DNA of 64,000 nt from Zygnema circumcarinatum (GCA_037447605.1 CM074806.1:836584-900583); one strand, 5' to 3'; shown: positions 35,242 to 51,492, counted from the stretch's first letter. The notes: a model not told the origin generated them from the letters alone. Translations and numbers: made by a program.

Positions 35242-37702
35242 GGCCCGCCTTGACTGCAGCTCCTTCCAAGGCCCAATGCCCTGGAGAGAGCTGGTCAGAG
35301 TGCAGGCCCTTGCAGGAGCGGCAGCGAGGCCCAATGCGGCTCAAAGAGGGGCCTGGAAGCATGTCCCTCCCTCGCGCTGCGCGGGACAAAGTGGAGGACG
35401 AGAGGGCGCAACACACGCAACCAGGGGAGAACGAGAGAGGAGCCAACGGCGCGATAGAAGCAGCCGGGGGGGGCGAGAAAAAGAGAGAGAGAGAGGAGGG
35501 GGGGGAGGAGGAAAGAGGAAGGCAATGGGGGGGTAGGGAAAGGAGGAGAGGGAGAGGGAGAGGGAGAGGGAGGGAGAGGGAGAGGGAGAGGGAGAGGGAG
35601 GGAGAGTCGGAGGGAGAGGCCGGCAGAGGTTCCGCGCGGAGCGGAGCGGCTTCTCCCCAGGGCCGCCCTGCGGGCCGCGTGGCGCAAGTGGGCCTCGCGG
35701 AGTACTCCTTCCGCGTTATGCCACTCGCGGGCGCAGTACTCGCTTCGCCAGTCGGCCGTACGTGGTTCCCGGGCCGTGCGGTTTGGCGCCGGGCGGCGGC
35801 GGAAAGCGGGGGCGCTAGGCGACAAAGTGCAGGGGGGCGGGAGGGCTTGGCGCGTAGCGGCAAGTTGGGGGCCCGGGCGGGCGATTCGTCCCCGGGCAGT
35901 ACGAGGGCGCGGATGCAGACAAAAGTTCGTACGAATGCGGATTCGGAGGGAGATTGTTGCCGGCTTTGATTGGCGGCAGGCGGGCGCAGGGAGGGCGCGC
36001 ATTTGATTTCAGGGAATCGTAACGAATTTCTGAAGGGGTGGAATCCGTTGGAATAAGTGGGTGGAACCGCTAATGAGAGGATGCCACGTCGGATTCAGGG
36101 AGCCCGTGGACGTATTGTATTGGCTAACAGATGTACTTTTTAAGGCCGTACAGATTTAGCCCACTGTGTGCCGTACCAAGCCACTATGACCGCCTCACGA
36201 CAAGTAGTTGTACGGCGAATCGGCGGCTGGGCGTATCTGTACGGCGGATCCCGTGAGCCGCCGTCTGCTGCAGAGGTCCACTGTTGAATTACCGGATCAA
36301 CTTGGCGGTGCAGCGTCGACATAGGAAGATTTTTCCATACGATTTGATGGTTGACCAGACGATCGCGGCTTGATCCAGAATCCAAACGGGTTCAACGTAC
36401 CCTCGCCGGAAAATCAACCTTTTCCAGGAAGCCGCCGGCGAACCGCCGGATGTGACGCGCGTACGGACAAGATGGCGCGACCTTACGTAACGCCTTTGGG
36501 CCGAACAGCGACGGAAAGGGAGATTTTGGCAATGATGAGGCGTACGAATAGGGGGCCACGGGCGGGCGACCCCCGGCTGAGCGACGGACGGTTGTACGAA
36601 AGCGGGAGCGGCCGACTGACGGGAAACTTCGGCGGACGCAAAAATGATGTCATCCATCCTTTGGGTCGTAGATTCGGGTTCAATACGATACGGGTCCCAG
36701 GGGTCGCTTCGGATTTGGCGGACCTTCTGTACGGACGCGCTACGCCGCTTGGGAGATAAACATTGGTTAATTCGCCGAGTTAAGAACTGAACTGTGGACA
36801 CTGCGGAGTGGATCAGGGCTGCCGCAAACGGTTGGCCCGGCTGCCAGGGGTCCACCACGAGCTCAAAACGAGGCATTCAAAATTCCGCAAGTGTCAACTT
36901 CGAGCCTGGGTGTGCGAAACGCGGATCGGCGTGATCCCAGCCGTCGGATACTCCAAGAGCCGACGCGACATCGAGATTTCACCTCGAAATTTTTTTGCCC
37001 GGTGCCTCTTCCTTTGTCCAAATGTTGATCAGGTTCAGAGTGAGGTCCACCTTGAACCTGTCCGCAAAAAGAGACTTTTTTAAAAAACAAAAATGAATAG
37101 TCGATGCCATTCGGACGTTCGATTTTAAGTTTGTTCTATTTTTTAAATTTCGCAATAGTTATTGTCATTTTAGTCCCAAACACCTCGGTGGTACGGCACT
37201 GTGGGGCTGGGCGCGGCCTGATGGCCACGTGGCACAAGCTGCTGGACGTGCCCGCCCACGGCCACGTGGGAGATCGGGGCCGTATGTACGAATGATCTGA
37301 GGGCCGTACGAACGCCACTATGTGAGCCACGTGGCGGAACTGTGACATCATTTCTATGTGCCGGCACGTGGCCAAGGGGTCACGTCACGCCGGCCTGGCT
37401 AGTCGGCTAGGATGGCTTCCATGGAGGACTTGGGTTTCATGCCGCAGTCGGACAATGTCGGGGGCCTTCCGCTGCATGGCCGACGGGTACATGCATGGGA
37501 ACTGGGCGAGGTAGGGTAGTTGGCGTAGGGCTCACAATGGCGATCACATGTGCGTGGAACGCAGAAGTCACAAATGACCTGGGCTTTGAGTCAACAAGTT
37601 CAACTAATGCACTTACCTCCCAATTGGGAGGTTGGTCTTAGCCCAACTCTTAACTCTATATGTGCTTAGGTAACGAATCACCGCCTTACACAAAATTGTC
37701 CC
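35242..37702. other. GC-rich intergenic region with GGGAGA repeat, GTACGG motifs and G-boxes
   Basis: Contains a (GGGAGA)n microsatellite (35515-35610), then a very GC-rich, CpG-rich stretch to about 37000 with many GTACGG/CGTACG motifs. Four CACGTG-type sites lie at 37225-37370. A short open stretch from 37412 (MASMEDLGFMPQSDNVGGLP, ending before a GTAGGG donor-like site near 37512) could be a small exon or a transposon gag remnant, but nothing supports it further. The large frames over the repeat are low complexity. Confidence 0.5.
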
Positions 37703-40700
37703 TTATTCGAACATCGGAGGTGGCGAATTCCTCAAGTTCTTTGACAAGGGAATTCGGCCATACACCTCCAAAGCCTCCTTCCATAAGCCCCCATTCTGTA
37801 GCGCCCTTACGACAACTGCATATGTGGCCACGGTGGGCATGACTCCTCTCTCCTCCATTTCATAAAAAAGTCGAAGCGCCTCTTTTGGCCGGCCTCCCCC
37901 GTCGCATGCTCCAATCGCCATGTTGTACGCCTCCACTCCGGGTTCTCTTTGGCCCAAAGCCATGGGAGCCCCCTTGGAAGCTTTGGACTCCAAGGTCCGC
38001 CTAAGGCTTGTACGGAACTCGTCCATGATGTAAAGCGCATGCTGCCATGCGCCAGTCATCTGGAAGGGCCCAAGGCACAATCGTAAGCCCATCGCGAAAG
38101 ACATCATGAACATCGTTTGGGAGAATTTGGAATCCTGTCTTAGAGACAGAAAGTATGCTTTAAGTCAATCACTTGAACTTTTTTAGGAGACAGGAGGCAA
38201 CGCTTTTGAACAGTAATGGCAGAAGTGGCGGAAAGTAAGCCAGAGAGCAGAATAGGAGGGTCAATTAGGACCTCCTCTACCCCCCCCACTTCCCCTTCCC
38301 CGTCCACCCCCCCCCCCCCCCCCTTACTTTCGCTCTCCCTCTCTCCCTATCTTCTTGTTCCCTCTCTCTCACTCTGGCTTTCTCTGTCAGAGTCTCACCT
38401 CGCAGCCTCGTAGCAACCCTAGGAAGGTCTGTGCCCATGGCTCCACGCCGTCCTCCAGCATGTGATGGTACATGGCCATGGCGGCATCCATGTCCTTTCC
38501 GGCCACACATGCGCCAATCACTTTCGCATACCAGAAGCCGACATAGGGCCCGCTCCAAAGGCCCTCTGACTTGGCACTCTCATACAGGTCCAGGGCCTCT
38601 CCCACCAGACCTGAAGCTTCCAGTGCTGGCAGATAGGCCTACACAGATTCATACATTCAACTTCAAAACTCAGCACAATTTCAACCATCGGATAGGCAAG
38701 TACAAAATGTATTGAACCTGATAAAGACCCCAATAAGAGCACGCTGACATGGAGAAACAGGAAATGTACCGAGATTGTGGCTCCATCGGTCCTTAATCCC
38801 GCCTGTATCATCCGGCTGTAAACTTCAGTGGCTCTCATCCCTTGCCCGCAACGGCCACATATTTTGAGCATTATGTTGAAGGTTACTTGGTCTGCCCGCA
38901 GGCCCTGCCGGTGGAGCTCTGCAAAAAGTTCCATTGCTGTTCTCATATCGCGCTGTGCAGCACACGCATTCAGAAGCACATTGAACGTCTGTACCTGCCG
39001 ATTCCCAAGATTCAGCTTTCCCAGTGTGAACACATCTTCTCTGATGGAACAGAGTCGTGATTAACAATCAGATTCGAGGTCAGTACAAGGGGCTGTTGGA
39101 GATGGGCAAGAATGGAAAGGGAAAAGGAGAGGGAGTGGGAAGGAAGGGGCGTCAGAAACCAAGCAGGAAAGGATGAGAGTTTCTGGGATGGTTTTGTCAC
39201 TTTTAAGGCTTACCTCCAGTTGGACACCTCGCTCCTGCATAGTCTTGAAGAGCTGTAGCGCCTGCTGTAGCTGCCGATCCTTTCCCAAGGCGTCCAACAT
39301 CGTGTTGTAGCTCACTATGGTCGCCTTGCAGCTGCCATTACCCTTGCGATCCACTCGGCCCCAACCATTTCATTTTCGTGTAAAATCATAGGGTTTTCTA
39401 CTGAACCCATCACTAGGTGCTGGGCATGGATGCAAAATGAAAAAAACACGAAGTCTCCATGCATGGAGAAAACTGCTCTATCTATGGCCTTTTGAACGAT
39501 TGAGATGACCCCACCGAAGCACCTTACATTCTCCGCCTACACTTGTGAGAGAACATCAGCCCTACCACCTAACCTCTCAAAGATAGTTCGTTCATTCATG
39601 ATAGCAGTCTGTCTCTTTGTTTTGTTCGGCTCAGTGTTTCCCTTCACCCCCCCCCCATAAGAAGAGAGCAGAGAGGCAGCGCACCCTTGAGCTTCCATCG
39701 CCTTCCAACAACTCTGAACCTCCTGCAGCCGGTTGGCCTTTGCAAAGGCAGCCATGGCTGCATTGTAAAGAGCAGCATCAAGCACAAGGCCTCTCTCTCC
39801 GGCCCTTTCCAATAGCGCCAAAGCGCGGTCCGGTTTATCCGCATCCGCATACACCATAACGACCTCCGTAAAAGTCATCTTGGAAGGAGCAAGCTTCGCT
39901 TCCTCCATCTTCCCGAAAAACTCGAGAGCCTGCGAAGAAACCCTAACTTTTCCTTTAAGGAGTGTGGGTGGGAAAGCGGAGTCAGAGAGAAGCACAGAGA
40001 GCATGTCTACGACTACCTTATTTATGAGACTACAAGGAGAAACCGAATACTTTATCTTCACACACAGAAGTTGGGAGTTCAAGCTTTGGTAGTGCATCGA
40101 TCTCACGGAGGAGCACTGACCAGCTTCCACTGACCGGCCTTTCTGCAGACGCCAATAATCGCACCATATGTCACTTCGTTGGGGCACAAGCCTCTGCCTT
40201 GCATCCAATCCAAGGCCTCCATGGCAGCTTTCCATTGGCCGGTCTCCCGACACGCATTCAGATATATGTTGTATGTCTGGACCTGCTTTTAACCACGCAC
40301 TTTCAACCGTTTACTGTCTCCTCTTCTCTTTTCCTTTTCGGAACAGAAAAACTGGCCACCTTCTCTTTCTTTCTCCTCTAAATGTTAAGGCAAGGGTGCA
40401 AGCGTGAATCATCCACCAAACGACTGTATACAGATTCAAGTTGAGGCATCCCATCACTGTAAACTCCTCATGTCTTTGTTTCTGTGAGAGAACGTCAGAA
40501 GTGACCAGGGGGAAGCGAGAGAGGGAGGGGGAGGTTGGGAAAGTGGGGTGAGTGAGAAAGGTGGGGCAGAGGAAGAAAGAGAGAGAGGGAGGGAGAGAGA
40601 GAGAGAGAGAGACTCACCTTGGGTTTTGCTACTTTGCTCGCTTGAAGCAATAAAAGTACTTCCCTGGCCTTCTCCCAATGCCCTGCCCGGCCCAGCGCCT

Positions 40701-43191
40701 GCATCACCACAGAGGCCGCATACTCCGACAAAAGATGTCTCCCATTCATTGCTTCCAGATAAGCCTCGCACCTCCTCCACTGCCCTGCCTTACTGCATGC
40801 CTCGATTACCTGAACATCAGAAGGAGAGAGAGAGGAGGAAGGGGAGAGAGGGGAGGCCACGTAATCGAAGTGTGAATAAAGGTGTGAGAACGGAAAGGCA
40901 TGCAAGTTGGACAGAAGGCAGGCAGGGTAGGAAGAAAAACTCAATGATTCCAAGTTACAAGAAACGGACAACTGAACATATATGCAGAGGAGGAGGAGAA
41001 GCCAAGAGGCGATAGAGGAAGACTGAGATTCTCGACGGAGGAAGAAAAATGCGAGATGTGCGCAGACACACTCAATTAGTAAAGAGGGCGAGAGTGGTCG
41101 ACATCACTAACTCTGGTAAAACTAATGTAGTCAGGAGTGAGCCCTTCTTGCACCATAATCTCCAGCAGGCCCTCGGCCTTCCTCCAGTCGCCCATGGATG
41201 CATATGCCCTCAATAATGTATTGAAACTCGCAATGTCAGCAACCGGAGAATTGTGCCCAAGCAACCCTCTACTCTCACTGCTTTTTACTAGACCAGCTGC
41301 AGCCGTTCTATCACAAGATAAAGGAGACTTTTCTGTACTTGTGGTTGCTCCATACTTTTTATTCTGTACATCAGTTTCCGCTTCTCTACTCCCATCCATT
41401 TTTTTTTCCCGATCACCTTTTTCTGCTCCGTTCAGTGTGCTCAGTGCTCCGTTTCCTTCCTCTCCCACTTCTCCCTTTCCCTCCTCTATAACTGTGACTT
41501 CTGGAGCCCTTCTCAGGCTGCCGTTTCTGCTCCCCTTTCTCCTCATCTTGTCCAGCAGAATTTCAGCCTCTCTCACCTTTCCTCCCTCACAATACGCCAA
41601 AAGCAATACATTATAAGTCACGACATCTGCTTTGAGTCCCCTCTTCTCCATAAATTCCATGAGTTTCAGCGACAGGTTAAGCTCCCGTCCCTTTGCCAAA
41701 ATGCTCAACACGTGGGTGTAGAGATCCTTCATGAACTCTGGCCTCTCTTTGACCCCTCGCTCTCCGCTCTCAGCCTCCCTTCTTTCTCTACCTCCAGCTC
41801 CGTCTGCGCCCGAAGAAGGTTCTGTTGATCTAACAAAGACATTTGAATAATTCGTCCCTTTAGCTGCCGGATTTTCTGACAATCTCCAATGCATATTTTC
41901 GAAGGCGACTAGAACATTCAAAGCGAGCTTCGCACGACCTCTGGCTGAGAGCTCCTGCAGAAACATTTCAACGTTAGGTTTCAGCAACTGCGTGGCATAT
42001 AGTAGCTATTCGATGTGCTTGACCCGGACTTTTTTTGGGCAAGCAGTGTCCAGATTGAAAGTGATTTCACTCACATTGATTAGCCTGACAAGAGCTCTAA
42101 AGACTTGCCCTTCGTGTGGCAATAGCAGGAGATGGTCAAGTAACATTGATTCCAACTCTCCTTCCCCCGCTGTCTCCATCGCTTGTAAAAGTGCTTGCAT
42201 CTGCGGGCACCTAGCCAAAAGTTTTAAAAGATGGTTCGATAAACGGGGACTTTACAGTATTTAAACGATGTGGGAGACATAAACATAAAAGGATGAAATA
42301 TTGTTCCGCATCATTCAGCTCGAAACCTATTAAGGTTTTAAAGTTTGGGGAACTTCAAGGTCAGAAAAAAGAAAACTCACGTAGTCAGGCTGCTCTCACC
42401 TCATTAGATGCTTTGGTTGTGTCACGCCTAAAGGGAGAATTTGCCTCCTCAGAGCCTCTGTAAGCGGTGCCTATCACTACTCCGGCTGTCACAGGACTTC
42501 TTTCTTTCTTGACATTTGGCTCTATTTTCATCTCTCTTTTCTTGAAAAGCTTCTGATTATTTCCATCCTTCCGATGCCCTAAAGACCTTGAAGCGCTTGA
42601 AGCAGACTCAAGGCCTGCTCTCTTCCAAACTCTCCGACGATAGCCCGCCCCTGTTTCCAGGCCTACTTCAAGCTCAACAGTGTCTTGATTTCTTGCATAA
42701 ACGGCATCCTTATCGAATTTCAAATTGACATACTCCTCTATTTTTGACCCATTTTTGTGACTTCCTTTCAAAATAGTGGCTGCCCCCTCTGAAATTGCCG
42801 ACTCTTGAAGCAAATTTTCTTCAATGTCTGATTCCAAAGACTTCCCCTCCTCGCAAGAATCGGATGATTTCCGAGAAGCATGGCCGTGCCGAAAATCAGT
42901 AAACTCCCACTTGGAAGAAGCTCCCCCAGAGGTACCTTCAGAAGGCTCAGAAAGAGCAGAAATCAGAGTTCCTTTCAGCCCTTTCTTTTGAAGAGTCTGC
43001 AGAGTGCAGCCGCGGCGGGCGGATAAAGCCCCATACAGCTGCGACAAAGAAGCAGAAGCCGGTCTCCTGCCATGCCTGGAGACCCACAAAAACTGCACAA
43101 CCCTACCCCCCCCCTCATGGCCGAGCGCCCCGTGGCCGCAAGGGGAGGGCCGCAGGGAGTAGTGCCACGTGGACATCGTTGCAGGAGCCAT
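37703..43191 (-). CDS. P-class pentatricopeptide repeat (PPR) protein, 10 exons
   Basis: Minus-strand exons: 42400-43191, 42075-42200, 41112-41987, 40618-40809, 40121-40282, 39685-39929, 39214-39331, 38770-38994, 38399-38638, 37703-38059. They join in frame to 1,110 residues. The first ~260 residues are targeting-like then Ser/Lys/Glu-rich. PPR motifs of ~35 residues follow, for example VVTYNVLLLAYCEGGKVREA, IASFNTLLRAYASMGDWRKA, VQTYNIYLNACRETGQWKAA, VQTFNVLLNACAAQRDMRTA and VEAYNMAIGACDGGGRPKEA. A ~80-residue Glu/Lys-rich insert interrupts the array in exon 3. No E/DYW editing tail is seen. PPR proteins bind organellar RNA and act in its processing, splicing or translation; the target here is unknown. 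Ten exons is unusual, since land-plant PPR genes are mostly intron-poor. Confidence 0.92.
38307..38323. repeat. Poly-C tract in a PPR intron
   Basis: Seventeen C residues in a row, followed by CT-rich sequence forming the pyrimidine/purine part of the last PPR intron. Confidence 0.9.
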
Positions 43192-43474
43192 GGACGGCGC
43201 ACATGGCGGACCTCACACGCGCGGGGCTGCAGGGCTCTCGCCGACTGCCACGTGTCCTGTCAAGGGCGGGGCGGGGGAGGGGGGGGGCGAGGGAGGAGCA
43301 CAGGCCACGTGGCGGAAGGAGAAGGATTTCTGGCGGGGATGGCCTGAATGGGCGCCACGTGGAGGAACCTGGCGAGTTTCTGAGTGGCGGAGGCAATTAT
43401 GACGTGGCAATAATTCATGACGTGGACCAATCAGCAACGAGGAAGGAGTCAACGTGCTACATTTGGCCACGTGA
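43165..43474. promoter_or_regulatory. G-box cluster at the PPR gene start
   Basis: CACGTG cores at 43165-43172 (inside the first codons), 43248-43255, 43305-43312, 43355-43362 and 43467-43474, plus further GACGTGG sites near 43400-43430. Five cores in 310 bases is far above expectation. The cluster lies immediately upstream of the minus-strand PPR start at 43191. Light or ABA responsiveness through bZIP/bHLH factors is inference from known G-box biology. Confidence 0.55.
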
Positions 43475-44206
43475 CGTGATTTGATTGGCGAGGTCCATCC
43501 GGTTGCTTACAGTTCAAACAAGGAACAACGTTTTTCAAGGACGGTTTGATGCTGATTGGTTTCAGAGAAGAGGTTGGATGGAATTTGAATGAGAACAGGT
43601 TCAAGAAATCTGAAGTTTGATTTTGAAGCTGCTCGAATACAGGAAGGACTCGTTGCTCCATTTTATCTTTTTATGTTTATTCTGTTGAACTTAAACTGAA
43701 GGAGAGATGTCCAGAATTTGCACATGCAGTACTCATCTTTGGTTAGGAGATGGGATCATTCTGAGAGCAGATTTACCATCAGCATGTTTTCTCGACTTCA
43801 ACTACATCAAGAGTTTTTAACAAAGGCAGTACCTTGACAGGTGGCAGTCTGCGACCGGTAGGTCATTTGTGACCGGTTCCTCGTGGTTCTCCATTCTGGT
43901 GTCTGTCCATGTACATTTGATGGCATCGCCATAGTGAGATTAACGCCAATTCATTTCTCTTTTCTGTTTTTTCGATGTTATTTATTGGATTACGAAACAT
44001 GCCGTTACACTTTTCCCTGACATCTCCTTTCCTTTTGTCACGCTACCCTGAGGAGAGTGACCTTCTTTGGGAACAATTCCTGTGATTACTTCGAGTTGTA
44101 AGACTTGAATATTAAGCAGAGATGAGCGATTGGCTCATGAGAGGCTGCATTGCCATTGCAATGCATGCAGCCATATGCAGGTGGTCTGGTGCGACCTGCA
44201 GCAATT
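43475..44206. other. Divergent intergenic region between PPR and RecQ genes
   Basis: Upstream of both flanking genes. It holds copy 3 of the dispersed repeat (43855-43952); otherwise AT-rich without recognised features. Confidence 0.5.
43855..43952 (+). repeat. Dispersed repeat, copy 3
   Basis: Same block order as 15505-15602: CGGTTCCTCGTGGTTCTCC, TGTCCATGTACATTTGATGG, CGCCATAGTGAGATTAACGC. This shows a family dispersed over at least 28 kb. Confidence 0.7.
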
Positions 44207-47957
<3,751 letters not shown>

Positions 47958-48550
47958 AAAGCTTGCAAAGCAGACTGGAGGGAGGAGGTTACGACAAGGA
48001 AAGCGAAAGGGAACAGGAAAGGCAGAGATGTTTTGATCTAGTTATGCGAACTCCAATTTTCTGTTTTCGTTTATCTTCCTTTTTATTGGGTTACTGTGTA
48101 CAGAGAGGATGAATAACTTTCAACAAAGAAAACAAAATCCCGAATATAGCATGCATCCCTCTGTCTATGAAATCGCATTCACTGCCAGCAATTAACGTAT
48201 TAAAGTATTGAGAAGTTTCGAAGTTAACATACAAAAACCAACACGATAACAAACACGTTCATTAACAGGAACACGATCACCACCGGAACAGTGCTCTTGG
48301 CATCCAACGCCTTAGTTGTGCTTCGAATAAAGTGTGGTACAAGTACATGGTGTGCAGATGCAAAGGGTCCTCTCCAACCACAGAGCACAACCTGCCCAGA
48401 ATTACCTCGCACAAGAAAAGCCATTGAGTTACATTATTTAAGTACTGGTGTCAAAGGCGTTACATTTTTGGTCCTACTTCTACTTTCGACCGCTCCAACC
48501 CAAATAGATTACATAATAAGATCCACCGGCAGTAGGGCCGGTACTGCTGT
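47958..48550. other. Convergent 3' intergenic region (RecQ / copper protein)
   Basis: 3' UTR-like sequence of both flanking genes. No further exon. The part from about 48230 on is conserved in copy B; 47990-48200 is replaced there by unrelated sequence. Confidence 0.5.
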
Positions 48551-50074
48551 TTAAACAACAGTGATCTGCCCCTGCATCCACGGGTGAGGTGGGCAGTGGA
48601 AGCCAAAAACTCCCTTCTGAGTGAATGTGTAGCTGTAGGTGAAGGGCGGAAACTTAAGATCCCAGCCTCCTCCAACGCCTTGGAACATATTCCGCGCTTC
48701 ATCATCATCTGCGGAATTACAGAAACAAAGATATATTGAAGGTCAATTCCTCGGAGAACTATCCACCAGCAACCTTTAAAATTCATTCATTCTAATGTAA
48801 GGACATTCACTAGCTTCACATTGCTTGAACCAAGTAAACTGCATACCTTGAAAGCCGTGTGGTCCGTCCAAGTACTCCCATTTCACTGTGGTTCCTACGC
48901 TGACTGTGGCGGACGACTCCGCCGGCATCACATCATAGTACCACTTTAGGTTCACCACTTGCGGGGGAGGAGGAGAGAGCTTTGCTGCAGCATGGGGCAC
49001 CCAAGCACAGGAAACAGAGGGCCATTTAGGGTTACAGTATTGGGAGGGGAGAGACGGCTGCCGTCGACACGATAATGTACGAACAAGCCTCTGCATTGAT
49101 TAATTCGGTCCACTGGTAAAACACTAATTGATGAGTCCCAAAAACAAAAGAGGTAAAGGGCGAGTGCACGTACAAGGCGGAGGCGACTTTTTCATCGGAG
49201 GGGGGGTCGACTTTTTCATCGGAGGGGGGGTCGACTTCTTCATCGGAGGGGGGGTCGACTTTTTCATCGGAGGGGGGGTCGACTTTTTCATCGGAGGAGG
49301 GGTCGACTTTTTCATTGGCGGCGGCGGAGGCTTATTCGTTACCGCTGCAGCGACCCCCAAGGCAAAACCGCCATCATCAACAGCATTACACGCAAATGCA
49401 TGGTCGTACATACACATCCGCATACATACATGCACAGAGGCATGCATGCGCACAAGCACACGCCCCCGCCCATGCGTGTGCTCTTCTATGCATGGTGCGT
49501 GTTCCATACATCGACAAATGTACTCGTATGCCAAACACAAAGGCCACCGCAGAGACGTACCAAGTCTGCGGGCGGAGCGGAGCATCTCCACGCCGGCGCC
49601 CGCCGTAGATTCGGTCGCTGCCAATATGAGCACCCCGCATTTGTGTGAGAAACGTTAGCCACACGGCATGCCGCAGCACACCAAGCAGAAGAGGGTTGGA
49701 GCAGAGAGCCTGTCATCCAGCGGAACACGCGAAATTGAGCAAGTAGTGACTGCCGCGAGTCGAGGGCTGACAAAAGGGCAAAATGCGGCCTACCCTCTTC
49801 CAGTCGCCGCACGAGGCCATTCCCCGCCTCTCCCGCGCTGACATCGGCTTCTGCATGTGCCATTACATCACCACAAGCCACTTTACATCACATCACCTCA
49901 CATTGCATCACATCGCCTCACATTGCATCACATCCAGGCCGTTACAGGAAGGCGAGGGGCACACCAAGTAAGCGAGAGCCTACCCGAAGTGACGGAAACG
50001 ACGAAGAGGAGCAGCAGGAGTGCGCCGCAGGCCGACATCTGGACAGCGCGGCGGTGCATAGCCATGGCGGCCAT
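48551..50074 (-). CDS. Secreted blue-copper (cupredoxin) protein with (PPPMKKST)n region, copy A, 6 exons
   Basis: Minus-strand exons 49984-50074, 49794-49850, 49561-49617, 49174-49344, 48847-48984 and 48551-48708 join in frame to 223 residues. The N-terminus MAAMAMHRRAVQMSACGALL continues LLLFVVSVTS, a signal peptide. A short acidic segment (EADVSAGEAGNGLVRRLEE) follows, then five PPPMKKST-type units. The cupredoxin domain starts at QVVNLKWYYDV. Type 1 copper ligands are visible: His in DGPHGFQ, then Cys-His-Met in FHCPPHPWMQGQITVV. It is probably an extracellular or wall-associated electron-transfer or copper-binding protein with an extensin-like region (inference). Its promoter is divergent to the FLAP1-like gene. 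Confidence 0.85.
49190..49315. repeat. 24-bp minisatellite encoding PPPMKKST units
   Basis: Tandem 24-base units containing GTCGACTTTTTCATCGGA and a G run, on the coding (-) strand giving Pro-Pro-Pro-Met-Lys-Lys-Ser-Thr. About five units, nearly identical at the DNA level. The paralogue has a shorter, different unit. Confidence 0.9.
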
Positions 50075-51492
50075 GGCTGCTCCGGTAGTGGAAGGAGAGC
50101 CGGAGAGTGGGCGAGAGAGAGGGGCGGAGGTGGGGAATAACTTCTTTTACCGCCTGCTGCGCCGCCTCTTTAGCCGCGGGTGCGTTGTTACGGTGACCAA
50201 ATCCAGCGGACAATAGACCTTACGGTACGGTACAGCCGTATGGTACGGCTGGATGGATCGTGTCCGTATACTATTGTCAACGAAGTTCAATGCGTAATGC
50301 TCTGACAGGGGAAGTTCAGCGAATGAAATGGCGCCACGTGACAAAATGTTAAACTGGTAAATGTTCATAAAAGCACCAGGACGCTACAAGTACAGTATCC
50401 GCAGTACGGACTTGCCTGTTCCTAGAGCCCGCCCGCCCGTGCCCGCGGCCCGCGAGAGGGCCTCGCTCGGTCACGCGAGTCAACCGGACGGGACCGACAA
50501 AACGCGGGTGCCGCTGCGGCCACGTGAAAGGACTCTGTTGGGCCACGTGGTCGCCGTACGAGGGTGAGGGCGGCAGCAGCCAGAGGCAGGACCGACTGTT
50601 GGGGGCGGCGAGGCGGCGGATCCCATAGAATTCCGCAGCTAAGCGCCAGTGCGCAGGAATAGTACTGGGATGGGTGACCTCTCTGGAACTGTTGCACCCG
50701 AAAAAAGCTTTTGCTTTTCTGAACTTCAAGAAAAAGCACAAAAAGATGGAAGATGTCTCTGAACTTAAACGACTCTTTTTTGCTTTTTTTTTCCTTTGTT
50801 TTTTCTCTTTTCCAAGGCCGACTATAACTTGAAATGTGAAACTTCAAAATGAGCCTACAGGCAAGCAGTGCATGCATGCATACAACCAAGCAGGCAAGCA
50901 GTGCATGCATGCATGCGATGGCGCGGGGGACAAATGGCGAAAAGGAGCGCTCGTTCACCTTCCAAATTTGCACTCCGGCGCCGTGTGTTGCTGAACGAGA
51001 AACACGTAGGTGGCCCCGTAGGCTGGAACTGCCAACGGGCCAATGCCGCCACATACCTCCATGGAACGCCGCCCTCCGTGGGTTCCATGGCGGCGAGGCC
51101 GCCCCCTCTCAACGGTCCTCCGTCCACATAGACTCTCATCCGCGAGCGGACGTGGCGCCACAAAGCTCACACGTGCTGCTCGTCCCCTGCGTCCGTCAGA
51201 GTGTCCTTGACGACCTCCAAGAGCATACGTTTTGAGACGCCGGTCGCTTGTTTTTTTCAAAAAAGCGCGTTTTCAATATCTCGTGCTTAGCCACTTGCAG
51301 GCTTTCCTTCAAGCTCACCTTTTCGTTGGTTGTTTTATTTCTTTTAAAAGGCAGAGAGCGGTTGTACAGGGAGTGATATTTTTATGCTTGTATCTGAAAC
51401 TTTCGGCCTTTTTTACAGCAGGAGCTTCGTTTCTTCTTTTTTAAGAAGTTCAAGAAATTGGCTAGTTCTTACATCCGCAGGGAAAAGCAACC
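50075..51492. promoter_or_regulatory. Divergent promoter region, copper protein A / FLAP1-like gene
   Basis: Contains G-boxes at 50334-50341, 50520-50527 and 50543-50550, GTACGG motifs near 50215-50260 and a 5S rRNA-like segment (50618-50699). The left ~780 bases are shared with the promoter of copy B; sequence right of about 50860 is unique. No extra gene is seen. Confidence 0.5.
50618..50699 (+). ncRNA. 5S rRNA-like segment (3' two-thirds), promoter copy A
   Basis: Contains GGATCCCAT, TTCCGCAGCTAAGCG, AGTACTGGGATGGGTGACCT and TTGCACCC, in the order and spacing of the 3' two-thirds of plant 5S rRNA, including the internal A-box, intermediate element and C-box region. The 5' third does not match. 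TTTT follows after about 10 bases. It is a 5S-derived pseudogene or SINE head rather than a functional 5S gene, because the 5' end is missing and there are changes such as loss of a C in the CATCAGAA block. Confidence 0.75.

Noticed and set aside
35139-36002. Large overlapping frames on both strands (200-276 codons)
   Set aside because: Driven by (GGGAGA)n and high GC, which removes stop codons in several frames at once; no domain is seen.
48224-48424. Short hydrophobic minus-strand frame near the RecQ/cupredoxin 3' ends
   Set aside because: Only 66 codons, partly disrupted in the duplicate copy, no signal of coding conservation between the two copies.
49190-49315. Regularly spaced repeats that could suggest a CRISPR array
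   Set aside because: The 24-bp units are directly tandem without spacers and encode an in-frame Pro/Lys repeat of a spliced eukaryotic gene.
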